From: JAZGBC01 sp036444495
GTDB lineage: Bacteria > Pseudomonadota > Alphaproteobacteria > Kiloniellales > J153
Length of the DNA: 7,103 nucleotides
Direction of reading: 5' to 3'
Assembly (NCBI GenBank): GCA_036444495.1
Contig: JAZGBC010000214.1
Location: 1 to 7,103 of the forward strand
Shown here: piece after piece, positions 1-6,561 of the stretch
Position numbering within the stretch: the first letter of the stretch is position 1
How the letters are laid out: the number at the start of each line of letters is the position of its first letter
Notes under the pieces: generated by a model
Databases searched by the model: none
Told to the model about the DNA's origin: nothing
What the model saw: the letters and a program-made list of their open reading frames with translations, nothing else
Made by a program: the position numbers and the translations under genes

Positions 1-30
1 ATCACCCCACAGATCACGGGGAATTGAAGC

Positions 31-54
31 GCGGCGGCAATGATATTGCGCCGC
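31..54. other. Small GC-rich hairpin upstream of the importer operon
   Basis: Bases 31-41 pair with 45-54 around a 3-base loop (GAT), giving ten base pairs with one bulged G. No T run follows, so it is not a clear intrinsic terminator. It lies upstream of the proposed promoter and may mark the 3' end of a gene beyond the window or be a protein-binding site. No reading frame across 1-150 can be assigned to a gene. Function unknown. Confidence 0.3.
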
Positions 55-117
55 AGCGCCACGGCCGGAGGGGAAATCAGGCGCCGGCCGGCCCGGGTCC
101 CGGACGGGCATCCGGGG

Positions 118-145
118 TTGCGCTCAGCACGGCGGACGATATGAT
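118..145 (+). promoter_or_regulatory. Candidate sigma70-type promoter for the importer operon
   Basis: TTGCGC at 118-123 (three of six matches to TTGACA) is followed after 16 bases by TATGAT at 140-145 (five of six matches to TATAAT). This would put the transcription start near 152 and leave a leader of about 70 bases before the first gene. The -10 element is good, while the -35 element and spacer are only fair. This is pattern matching by eye; no operator could be recognised beside it. Confidence 0.4.
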
Positions 146-206
146 CTTGGCATGATTTCGCGCCGGGTTGTCTGGGTCCGGCGAAAGCTAGAAAAAGTAC
201 CGAAAC

Positions 207-212
207 GGGAGG
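207..212 (+). promoter_or_regulatory. Ribosome binding site that sets the start of the binding-protein gene
   Basis: GGGAGG sits eight bases before the ATG at 221. An in-frame ATG also exists at 152, but it lacks a comparable site, would lie at the proposed transcription start, and would put a 23-residue arginine-rich extension in front of a well-formed signal peptide. The 221 start is therefore preferred. Confidence 0.8.
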
Positions 213-220
213 TTAGACGT

Positions 221-1459
221 ATGCTGAAGCTGAAATCGTTAACGACGGCCGCCGTGGCTGTGACCGCCGCCGGTCTGATCGCGGCCGGGCCGGCCTCGGC
301 CAAGGTCGAGGGGGACACCATTATCCTGGGGTCCGCCATTTCCATCACGGGCAAGTATTCCACCAACGGCATTCACGCCTCGAACGGCTACAACCTGGCC
401 GTCAAGATCATCAACGACAGAGGCGGCGTCAAGGTCGGTGGAAAGATGTACAAGCTCTCCATCAAATACTACGACGACGAGTCGACCCCGGCGCGCGGCG
501 CGCAGCTCGCCGAACGCCTGATCAAGCAGGACGGCGTCAAATTCATGCTCGGGCCGTACAGCTCGGGCCTGACCAAGGCGATCGCTCCGGTCACCGCGAA
601 GTACAAGATCCCCATGGTCGAGGCCGAGGGCGCCTCGCGCTCGCTCTTCACCCAGGGCAACAGGTACATCTTCGCCGTGCTCTCCACATCGGAACAGTAT
701 CTGGCGAGCGCTATCGCGCTGGCCGCCGAGATCGCCCTAAAGAACGGCAAGAAGCCCCAGGACGTCCGCATTGCGATGGCCTTCGAGAACGATCCCTTCT
801 CGCTCGACGTGCGCGCGGGCGTGATGGACGACGCCAAAAAATTCGGCATGAAGATCGTCATCGACGACAAGCTGCCGCGTGACCTGAGCGACATGACGGC
901 GACGCTGACCAAGGTGAAGGCCCTGAAGCCGGACCTCTTGGTCATCTCGGGACATTCGAAGGGTGCGGCGACCGCCGCGCGCCAGATCAAGGAGATGAAG
1001 ATCGCCGTGCCGATGATCGCGATGACCCATTGCGAGGCGGCGAAGGTCATCAAGAAGTTCGGCGACTCCACGAATGGCTTCCTCTGCCCGACCCAATGGG
1101 CGGAGACCCTGAGCTATTTCGGCCCGTACTTCGGCAAGGCGTCCGATTTCGACAAGCTCTTCAAGGCGACCTACGAGGGCTACAGGAACGTGCCCTATCA
1201 GGCCGCCCAGGCGTCGGCCGCCGTGCTGGTCTGGAAAGAAGCCTTCGAGCGGGCGGACAGCTTCGACACCGAGAAGCTGCGCGACGCCCTGTCCGCGACG
1301 GACATGAAGACCTTCTATGGCAGCATCAAGTTCTCGGAGGCGGGCAACAATATCGCCAAGCCGATGGTGCTGCGCCAGATCCAGAACGGTAAGTTGAATG
1401 TGGTGGCCCCGTCCAAGTGGGCCTCGCACCCGGTCGACTGGCCGCGCAAGGCGCAGTAG
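221..1459 (+). CDS. Periplasmic substrate-binding protein of a branched-chain-amino-acid-type (LivK-like) ABC importer
   Basis: 412-residue protein that captures a solute in the periplasm and hands it to the permease pair encoded downstream. Residues 1-27 form a Sec signal peptide: Lys-rich start, a hydrophobic Ala/Val core, and Ala-Ser-Ala before a likely cleavage at 27/28. There is no lipobox cysteine, so it should be a soluble periplasmic protein. The rest fits the Leu/Ile/Val-binding-protein fold (Peripla_BP_6 family), with the first ligand loop SISITGKYS near residue 40 and GPYSSG at 111-116. Two cysteines (271, 289) could form a disulfide. Length is usual for the family. It is the first gene of the importer operon and is separated from the permeases by a terminator-like hairpin. 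LivK homologues bind amino acids but also amides, urea and aromatic acids; the ligand cannot be read from the sequence. Linkage to a molybdenum hydroxylase argues for a catabolic substrate, so no gene symbol is given. Confidence 0.9.
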   Translation: MLKLKSLTTAAVAVTAAGLIAAGPASAKVEGDTIILGSAISITGKYSTNGIHASNGYNLAVKIINDRGGVKVGGKMYKLSIKYYDDESTPARGAQLAERLIKQDGVKFMLGPYSSGLTKAIAPVTAKYKIPMVEAEGASRSLFTQGNRYIFAVLSTSEQYLASAIALAAEIALKNGKKPQDVRIAMAFENDPFSLDVRAGVMDDAKKFGMKIVIDDKLPRDLSDMTATLTKVKALKPDLLVISGHSKGAATAARQIKEMKIAVPMIAMTHCEAAKVIKKFGDSTNGFLCPTQWAETLSYFGPYFGKASDFDKLFKATYEGYRNVPYQAAQASAAVLVWKEAFERADSFDTEKLRDALSATDMKTFYGSIKFSEAGNNIAKPMVLRQIQNGKLNVVAPSKWASHPVDWPRKAQ

Positions 1460-1500
1460 TACGGGTAGCGCCGCCAGCCGGCGCGTAGCTTCGTGAATAG

Positions 1501-1535
1501 GCCCGCCTCCGCCCCCCGGGTGGGGGCGGGCTTTT
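1501..1535 (+). terminator. Intrinsic terminator or attenuator between binding protein and permease genes
   Basis: GCCCGCC at 1501-1507 pairs perfectly with GGCGGGC at 1525-1531. The stem can continue inward (1508-1514 with 1518-1524, including two G-T pairs) to a 3-base loop, and TTTT follows at 1532-1535. It lies 41 bases after the binding-protein stop and 33 bases before the permease start. The T run is short, so partial termination or 3'-end protection is more likely than a full stop. Such elements commonly keep the binding-protein transcript more abundant than the membrane and ATPase parts. Confidence 0.7.
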
Positions 1536-1568
1536 CCCCTTGGGGGGGCGTAACGGGGGTTCGGTGAT

Positions 1569-2471
1569 ATGGCGAATTTGGATCTGCTCATCAGCATCGC
1601 GCCGGTGCTGAACATTCAGCTCGCGCTCAACGGGCTGTTGGTCGGCGCGATCTTCGCGCTTGCGGCCTATGGCCTCGCACTCGTTTGGGGCGTGATGAAC
1701 GTCAAGAACCTGGCCCAGGGCGAATTCGTCATCATGGGCGGCTACATCTCCTGGCTGCTCTCGACCTGGGGCATACACCCCTTCCTGGGTCTGCCGGTGG
1801 CGATCGTGGTGATGTTCGGCTTCGGCTGGGTGATCTACCTGGTCATCATCAGGCGGGTCATCGACAAGGACATGTTTACCTCGCTGCTCGCCACCTTCGG
1901 CCTGGCCCTGGTGATCCAGCAACTCTTGAACCTGGCCTTCGGTCCCGAGGTGCAGACGGCCGATGCCGGTTTCGCCATCCGCTCCATGTTCGACGACATG
2001 GTCACGGTGCCGGACATCAAGTTCATTTCCCTCATTCTGGCCGGCATTCTCGCCGCCGCCGTCGTCACCTTCATGAAATACAGCCGCATGGGCCAGGCGA
2101 TCCGGGCCACGGCTCAGGACCCGCGGGCGGCGCGCGTCATGGGCATCAATACCGATCGCGTCTACGCCTTCACCTTCTCGCTCAACTCGGCCATCTGCGG
2201 CGCCGCCGGCGCGCTCATCGTGATGATCTGGGTGATCCAGCCGTTCTACGGCATGGCGCACTCGATCCGGGCCTTCGTCATCGTCACCGCGGCGGGCCTC
2301 GGCAACCTGCCCGGCGTCATCATCGCCGGTCTCGGCCTCGGCGTCGCCGAGCAGTACTCGGGCTTCATCCTCGGCGCCGAGTTGCAACAGTTCACCGTGG
2401 TCGGGCTGCTCGTCCTCGTGCTCGGCGTGCGTCAGATCCAACAGAGCCGGCACCGGCAGGTGGTGCGCTAG
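1569..2471 (+). CDS. LivH-type inner-membrane permease of the ABC importer
   Basis: 300-residue integral membrane protein that forms one half of the translocation channel with the next gene's product. Hydrophobic segments run through nearly the whole protein, starting with about residues 17-40, then 52-68, 74-95, 104-124, 150-168, 203-223, 234-262 and 275-287. The conserved family region around 43-56 (MNVKNLAQGEFVIMGG) is clear. The cytoplasmic coupling segment at 171-193 (YSRMGQAIRATAQDP and on to MGI) would contact an ATPase subunit. The C-terminus ends in an Arg/Gln-rich tail in place of the RPxGLFG-like ending of many LivH proteins; the frame is open and uninterrupted, so I read this as a subfamily trait, not a frameshift. 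The ATG at 1569 is preceded by a G-rich stretch (1554-1558) that can serve as ribosome site. The next gene starts 2 nt after its stop, so the pair is surely co-transcribed. Confidence 0.9.
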   Translation: MANLDLLISIAPVLNIQLALNGLLVGAIFALAAYGLALVWGVMNVKNLAQGEFVIMGGYISWLLSTWGIHPFLGLPVAIVVMFGFGWVIYLVIIRRVIDKDMFTSLLATFGLALVIQQLLNLAFGPEVQTADAGFAIRSMFDDMVTVPDIKFISLILAGILAAAVVTFMKYSRMGQAIRATAQDPRAARVMGINTDRVYAFTFSLNSAICGAAGALIVMIWVIQPFYGMAHSIRAFVIVTAAGLGNLPGVIIAGLGLGVAEQYSGFILGAELQQFTVVGLLVLVLGVRQIQQSRHRQVVR

Positions 2472-2473
2472 TT

Positions 2474-3610
2474 ATGGCTGAGACCGGCACTTCGCCCGTT
2501 CTTGCAGCCGCGCGTTGGATCCACGGCTTCGACCCCACGGTGCGGCGGATCGTGCTTTACGCCGTCTTATTGGCCTTCGGCATCCTCGCGCCGTTTCTGT
2601 TCGAGGCCTACCGGTTCCAGTTCGCCATGCTCTGGGTGATGATCCTGTTTGCGCTCACCTGGGACATCTTGGGCGGGCAAATGGGCTACAACTCGCTCGG
2701 CAACATCCTCTTCTTCGGCGCCGGCATGTATATCAGCGCCATCGTCCAGATCGGGCTTTATTACGACGTCGCCGAGTACACGGCCCATTACGGGGCCGTC
2801 AAGATCGACTACGACATGCAACAGTACTTCACCAGCCTGGCGCTCGGCATCGTCGCCGCGGGGCTCGGCTCGATGCTTATCGCCGTCATCTTCGGCATGA
2901 TCGTCTTCGGCCTGCGCGGCCCCTACTTCGCGATCGGCACGCTCGGCCTCGCGCTCTCGGCGGGTGAATTGGTCAGCGCCTGGGACTACGTCGGCGGCGG
3001 CGGCGGCATTACCATGCCGGGTTATCCCGGCGAGCCGGATGAGCAATCGTTGCTCTACTACTACCTGTGCCTGTTCTTCGTGATTGCCGTTTTCGTATTT
3101 TTGAGATGGCTCTATTCGACCCGCTTCGGCCTGGCGATCAACGCCATCCGCGACGACGAGGAGAAGGCCGAAGGCATGGGCCTGCACACCAAGCGCTACA
3201 AGACCATCGGCCTGTCGGTCGCGGCCTTCTTCCTGGGGCTCTCGGGCGCGGTGTTCGGCAACATGATCGGATTTATCGAGCCGCTCGAGGTCGCCTTCCC
3301 GACCGTGACCTTCGGCATCTTCATGGTCGTGATGTGCCTCCTCGGCGGCAAGGGCACGCTGTGGGGCCCGGTCATCGGCGCGACCCTGTTCCATGCCTTC
3401 AAGGAGATTACCTGGACGCACATGCTGGGCTGGCAGTGGGTCGCGCTCGGTGTCCTGATCATCGTCAACATCGTCTATTTCCAGCAGGGCATCGTCGGCT
3501 GGATGCAGGAGCGCTGGCCCGAGCTGTTCGGCATCACGGTCGAGGAAGAGGGCGCCGGAGTATCCGAGGCCGAACTCGGCCGGAGCCCGGCCGGCTCGGA
3601 GGCCGCCTGA
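2474..3610 (+). CDS. LivM-type inner-membrane permease of the ABC importer
   Basis: 378-residue membrane protein, partner of the LivH-type permease. The frame is open far upstream (from about 1685), but that stretch overlaps the livH-type gene and reads as Arg/His-rich nonsense. The ATG at 2474, preceded by AGGTGG at 2458-2463, gives a normal LivM length. Membrane segments are apparent at about 26-45, 48-66, 76-96, 121-146, 150-168, 192-212, 244-264, 276-296 and 318-338. LTWDILGGQMGYNSLGN at 61-77 is the usual LivM signature region. The coupling loop STRFGLAINAIRDDEEKAE lies at 215-233. There is a soluble, Tyr/Asp-rich insert at about 98-118 and a polar acidic C-terminal tail from about 345 to 378, longer than in minimal LivM proteins. 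Its stop codon overlaps the next start by one base (TGATG), implying translational coupling. Confidence 0.9.
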   Translation: MAETGTSPVLAAARWIHGFDPTVRRIVLYAVLLAFGILAPFLFEAYRFQFAMLWVMILFALTWDILGGQMGYNSLGNILFFGAGMYISAIVQIGLYYDVAEYTAHYGAVKIDYDMQQYFTSLALGIVAAGLGSMLIAVIFGMIVFGLRGPYFAIGTLGLALSAGELVSAWDYVGGGGGITMPGYPGEPDEQSLLYYYLCLFFVIAVFVFLRWLYSTRFGLAINAIRDDEEKAEGMGLHTKRYKTIGLSVAAFFLGLSGAVFGNMIGFIEPLEVAFPTVTFGIFMVVMCLLGGKGTLWGPVIGATLFHAFKEITWTHMLGWQWVALGVLIIVNIVYFQQGIVGWMQERWPELFGITVEEEGAGVSEAELGRSPAGSEAA

Positions 3611-4386
3611 TGAGCGCGCAACCGAACGGTGCGATGATCGAGTGCCGGGGCGTCTTCAAGGCCTTCGGCGGAGTCATCGCCAATGACGACATAACGGTCG
3701 AGGTGCCCGAGGGATGCATCACCGGACTCATCGGACCGAACGGCTCGGGCAAGACGACGCTGTTCAACTCGATCGTCGGCTACCACCCGATCGACGCCGG
3801 CTCGATCAAGTTCGAGGGCCGCGAAATCTCGGATATGAAGGTGCAGCAGATCGCCCGCCTGGGTCTTTTGCGCACCTTCCAGCAGACGCGCATCTACGGC
3901 AAGATGAACTGCGTGAAGAACATGCAGGTCTCGGTCAGCCACCGCAGCGAGACCTACGCCGAGATGTTCCGAACATACCCCCTCGAGCTCACGGAAAGGG
4001 CCGAGCGGCTGCTCGACTTCGTCGGGCTGCATCAAAAGCGCTACCTGCTGGCGGGCAACCTCTCGTTCGGCCAGCAGAAGCTGCTCGAGTTCGCCATGGC
4101 GCTAATGAACGAGCCGCGGGTGCTGCTCTTGGACGAGCCGACTGCCGGGATCAACCCGACACTCATCAACGGCCTGATCGACCGCCTCAAGCGGGCCGCG
4201 AGCGAGTTCGGTGTCACGCTTTTCGTTATCGAGCACAACATGCCCGTGATCATGGGCCTGGCAGACAACATCTATTGCCTGGCCAACGGCCGCGTGCTGG
4301 CCCACGGCACGCCCGAGGACATCCAAAACGATGAACGGGTGATCAACGCCTATCTCGGCGGCCACTATACGGTCGATGAGAAATAA
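3610..4386 (+). CDS. LivG-type ATP-binding protein of the ABC importer
   Basis: 258-residue cytoplasmic ATPase that powers the permease pair. All nucleotide-binding motifs are intact: Walker A GPNGSGKTT at 42-50, Q-loop Gln91, signature LSFGQQ at 151-156 (LivG proteins usually have LSYGQQ), Walker B VLLLDEP at 171-177, D-loop around AGINP at 179-183 and switch His209 in IEHNM. The family-specific C-terminal part after the switch ends in the typical VINAYLGG run at 244-251. The ATG at 3610 overlaps the preceding stop by one base and has GGAGG at 3598-3602, so the start is secure; the frame extends further upstream only as a shadow of the livM-type gene. Length is normal for LivG. It should form a heterodimer with the next gene's product. 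Confidence 0.93.
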   Translation: MSAQPNGAMIECRGVFKAFGGVIANDDITVEVPEGCITGLIGPNGSGKTTLFNSIVGYHPIDAGSIKFEGREISDMKVQQIARLGLLRTFQQTRIYGKMNCVKNMQVSVSHRSETYAEMFRTYPLELTERAERLLDFVGLHQKRYLLAGNLSFGQQKLLEFAMALMNEPRVLLLDEPTAGINPTLINGLIDRLKRAASEFGVTLFVIEHNMPVIMGLADNIYCLANGRVLAHGTPEDIQNDERVINAYLGGHYTVDEK

Positions 4387-5273
4387 TGATGGCTGAGAAC
4401 GAACAAAGCGACGACTCCAAACGGGCCACCGGCCATCACGCCGGGGACCACGGCGCCGTGATATCGGTCGAGGAGATCACGCGCCAGGCCAGGGAGATGG
4501 CCGTGGGCGCGAGCGAGGCCCAGGTCGCCGAGCTCGCCCGCAACGAGCCCTACGTCAAGATCGAGCACCTGAACGCCGGCTACGGCAAGATGGAAATCCT
4601 GCACGATTTCAACCTGCAGGTTTCGCGCCGCCAGTCGCTCTGCCTGATCGGCCCCAACGGCGCCGGCAAGTCGACCATCCTGCATTCGATCTACGGCTTC
4701 ACCAACATCTTCAGCGGCCGAATCTCGATCGGAGAGGGCGAGGACAAGCGCGACGTGACCGCACTGTCGTCGAGTGAGAAGCTGAAGAGCGCAGGCATCG
4801 CCTACATCCTCCAGGACAAGTCGGTGTTCCCGGGCATGAGCGTCGAGGAGAATCTCTGGATGGGCGGCTATCTGATGGACACCCCTGCCGAGGCCAAGGA
4901 AGCAGCGGAAAAAGTGTTCGAGAAATATCCGCGCCTGGCCGAGCGGCGCTCCCAACCCGCCGGCGTGCTCTCGGGCGGCGAACGGCGGCTGCTTGAAATT
5001 TCGCGCGCGCTCGTCATGGATCCCGAAGTGCTATTGGTCGACGAGCCCTCCATCGGGCTGGAGCCGCGTTTTATCGACATGGTCTTCGAGATTCTCGACG
5101 ATCTGCAGAATGTCGAGGGAAAGACCATCATCATGGTCGAGCAGAACGCCAAGAAGGGCCTCGAATTCGCCGATATCGGCTACGTCCTGGTCTCCGGCGA
5201 AATCGCCATCGCCGGTTCGGGCGACGAGTTGTTGGAAAATCCTCAGGTCGGCCGCCTGTTCCTCGGAGGGTAA
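4386..5273 (+). CDS. LivF-type ATP-binding protein with an N-terminal extension
   Basis: 295-residue cytoplasmic ATPase, second nucleotide-binding subunit of the importer. Walker A GPNGAGKST at 89-97, Q-loop Gln143, signature LSGGER at 195-200, Walker B LLVDEP at 216-221, D-loop around SIGLEP at 222-227, and VEQN at 251-254, where Gln replaces the switch His as is normal in LivF. The conserved core starts near residue 55; family members usually begin there and are about 235 residues long, so this protein carries about 50 extra residues. The extension is polar, with a His/Gly patch (16-23) and a probable amphipathic helix (28-52). The ATG at 4386 overlaps the preceding TAA by one base; ATG 4389 is equally possible. 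An internal ATG at 4497 (residue 38), with only a weak AGG eight bases before it, would remove most of the extension. The upstream ribosome site is weak, so translational coupling with livG is likely. Confidence 0.9.
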   Translation: MMAENEQSDDSKRATGHHAGDHGAVISVEEITRQAREMAVGASEAQVAELARNEPYVKIEHLNAGYGKMEILHDFNLQVSRRQSLCLIGPNGAGKSTILHSIYGFTNIFSGRISIGEGEDKRDVTALSSSEKLKSAGIAYILQDKSVFPGMSVEENLWMGGYLMDTPAEAKEAAEKVFEKYPRLAERRSQPAGVLSGGERRLLEISRALVMDPEVLLVDEPSIGLEPRFIDMVFEILDDLQNVEGKTIIMVEQNAKKGLEFADIGYVLVSGEIAIAGSGDELLENPQVGRLFLGG

Positions 5274-5279
5274 TACCAG

Positions 5280-5855
5280 ATGCAGATGTCCGGCGAGTAT
5301 CGCATCGAGGCGCCGCGCGAGACGGTCTGGGCCGCGCTCAACGATCCGGAGATCCTGAAGCAGGCGATTCCCGGCTGCGAGGAGATCGAGAAGGTCTCGG
5401 GCACCGAGTTCACGGCCAAGGTCAAGACCAAGGTTGGGCCGGTCTCGGCCAAGTTCAGCGGCGCGGTGACGCTGTCCGATCTCGATCCGCCCAAGGGCTA
5501 TACCATCAGCGGACAAGGCAAAGGCGGGCCCGCGGGCTTCGCCAAGGGCGGCGCCAAGGTGTCCCTGGAGGAGGACGGCGACGCGACGATCCTGCGTTAC
5601 GAGGCGAATGCCCAGGTCGGCGGCAAGCTGGCCCAGATCGGCTCGCGCCTGATCGACGCCACGGCCAAGAAGATGGCCGACGACTTTTTCTCCAGCTTCG
5701 CCGAGGTCGTGGGCGGGCCGGCGCCGGCCGAGGCCGCACCCGAAGCTCCCGCAACCGCCGAGGCCGCCCCTGGCGGCGGCCTGCGCCCCATCGTCTGGAT
5801 CGCGGGGTTGATCGCGATCGTGGCGGTCCTGCTGGCTATTTTCGGCCTCACTTGA
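5280..5855 (+). CDS. coxG: CoxG-type SRPBCC protein with C-terminal membrane anchor
   Basis: 191-residue protein of the CO dehydrogenase subunit G family. Residues 1-145 form the SRPBCC (START-like) domain, with the family opening MSGEYRIEAPRETVWAALND at 3-22, the IPGCEEIE element at 30-37 and the KVKTKVGPVSAKFSG region at 47-61. An Ala/Pro/Glu linker (about 146-168) leads to one hydrophobic helix at about 170-190 that ends the protein, so it should be anchored in the inner membrane with the domain in the cytoplasm. CoxG proteins are linked to membrane recruitment of aerobic CO dehydrogenase and its relatives; in mycobacteria CoxG has been reported to deliver quinone to the enzyme. GGAGGG at 5265-5270, inside the end of livF, lies nine bases before the ATG and supports this start. 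Only six bases separate it from livF, so it belongs to the importer transcript, while the enzyme subunits follow after a 234-base gap. Confidence 0.88.
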   Translation: MQMSGEYRIEAPRETVWAALNDPEILKQAIPGCEEIEKVSGTEFTAKVKTKVGPVSAKFSGAVTLSDLDPPKGYTISGQGKGGPAGFAKGGAKVSLEEDGDATILRYEANAQVGGKLAQIGSRLIDATAKKMADDFFSSFAEVVGGPAPAEAAPEAPATAEAAPGGGLRPIVWIAGLIAIVAVLLAIFGLT

Positions 5856-5856
5856 A

Positions 5857-6075
5857 GTTAACGCTGCAAGCCCTTGGCCAAAAATAATCATATCATTTTT
5901 CCGGTCTTTCACTTCACCGACTGTCACCCCCTTGACCTCGGGGCGGCGGGGCAACAAACTCTTGCCAGGGAAACTGGTGCGCTTGGCGCGCGGCTCGATG
6001 GCGCCGCCGTGTCAAGGCATCGCTCCGACAAGACAGTCGGCGTTCCGGTCGCTCAAGAACCGGGCGCGCATTAAC
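5857..6075. repeat. Nested imperfect inverted repeats filling the gap before the small-subunit gene
   Basis: Five inverted segments nest in order: 5857-5864 with 6066-6075 (8 bp, 2-base bulge), 5901-5908 with 6055-6063 (8 bp, 1-base bulge), 5917-5925 with 6032-6040 (CCGACTGTC/GACAGTCGG, 9 bp perfect), 5930-5936 with 6011-6017 (CCTTGAC/GTCAAGG, 7 bp perfect) and 5942-5947 with 6003-6008 (6 bp). Inside lie two small hairpins, 5950-5954/5962-5966 (GGCAA/TTGCC) and 5979-5982/5986-5989. The structure ends just before the GGGAGG ribosome site at 6077-6082. It could be a structured 5' leader RNA of the enzyme genes, a small palindromic repeat element, or the 3' end of the upstream transcript. The pairings are seen directly; the function is inference. 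I could not match it to a known riboswitch. Confidence 0.45.
5874..5900. promoter_or_regulatory. AT-rich island with two palindromes, possible promoter/operator
   Basis: In otherwise GC-rich DNA this stretch carries the perfect palindrome TTGGCCAA (5874-5881) and an AT-rich inverted repeat AAAAAT/ATTTTT (5880-5885 with 5895-5900). TATCAT at 5891-5896 and AATAAT at 5883-5888 resemble -10 elements, but no well-placed -35 box is present, so an activator would be needed. It is the most likely place for a separate promoter of the small/large subunit genes. A second weak candidate is TTGACC at 5932-5937 with CAAACT at 5955-5960 (17-base spacer). Confidence 0.28.
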
Positions 6076-6089
6076 AGGGAGGCTTACGC

Positions 6090-6557
<468 letters not shown>

Positions 6558-6561
6558 GGTC

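Noticed and set aside
146..163. TTGGCATGATTTCGC as a possible sigma54 (-24/-12) promoter
   Set aside because: The GG and GC elements are 9 or 11 bases apart, not the required 10, so the match fails.
152..220. Alternative upstream start of the binding-protein gene
   Set aside because: It would hide the signal peptide behind 23 basic residues, has no good ribosome site, and coincides with the proposed transcription start.
1326..2453. A 375-codon open frame on the minus strand
   Set aside because: It lies opposite the end of the binding-protein gene and most of the permease gene. Its translation is rich in Asp/Glu/His/Arg with no recognisable domain, the typical antisense shadow of a GC-rich membrane-protein gene.
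1685..2473. Upstream open extension of the LivM frame by 263 codons
   Set aside because: It overlaps the livH-type gene and encodes Arg/His/Gly-rich nonsense; the LivM family start with a ribosome site is at 2474.
5874..6074. A 66-codon open frame with a TTG start in the gap before the small-subunit gene
   Set aside because: It has no ribosome site, a rare start codon and no recognisable family, and it lies within the inverted-repeat structure. Conservation analysis could reopen this.
5856..6089. Identification of the gap as a molybdenum-cofactor riboswitch
   Set aside because: The genomic position fits, but I could not find the conserved segments I associate with the Moco motif; a covariance-model search is needed before naming it.
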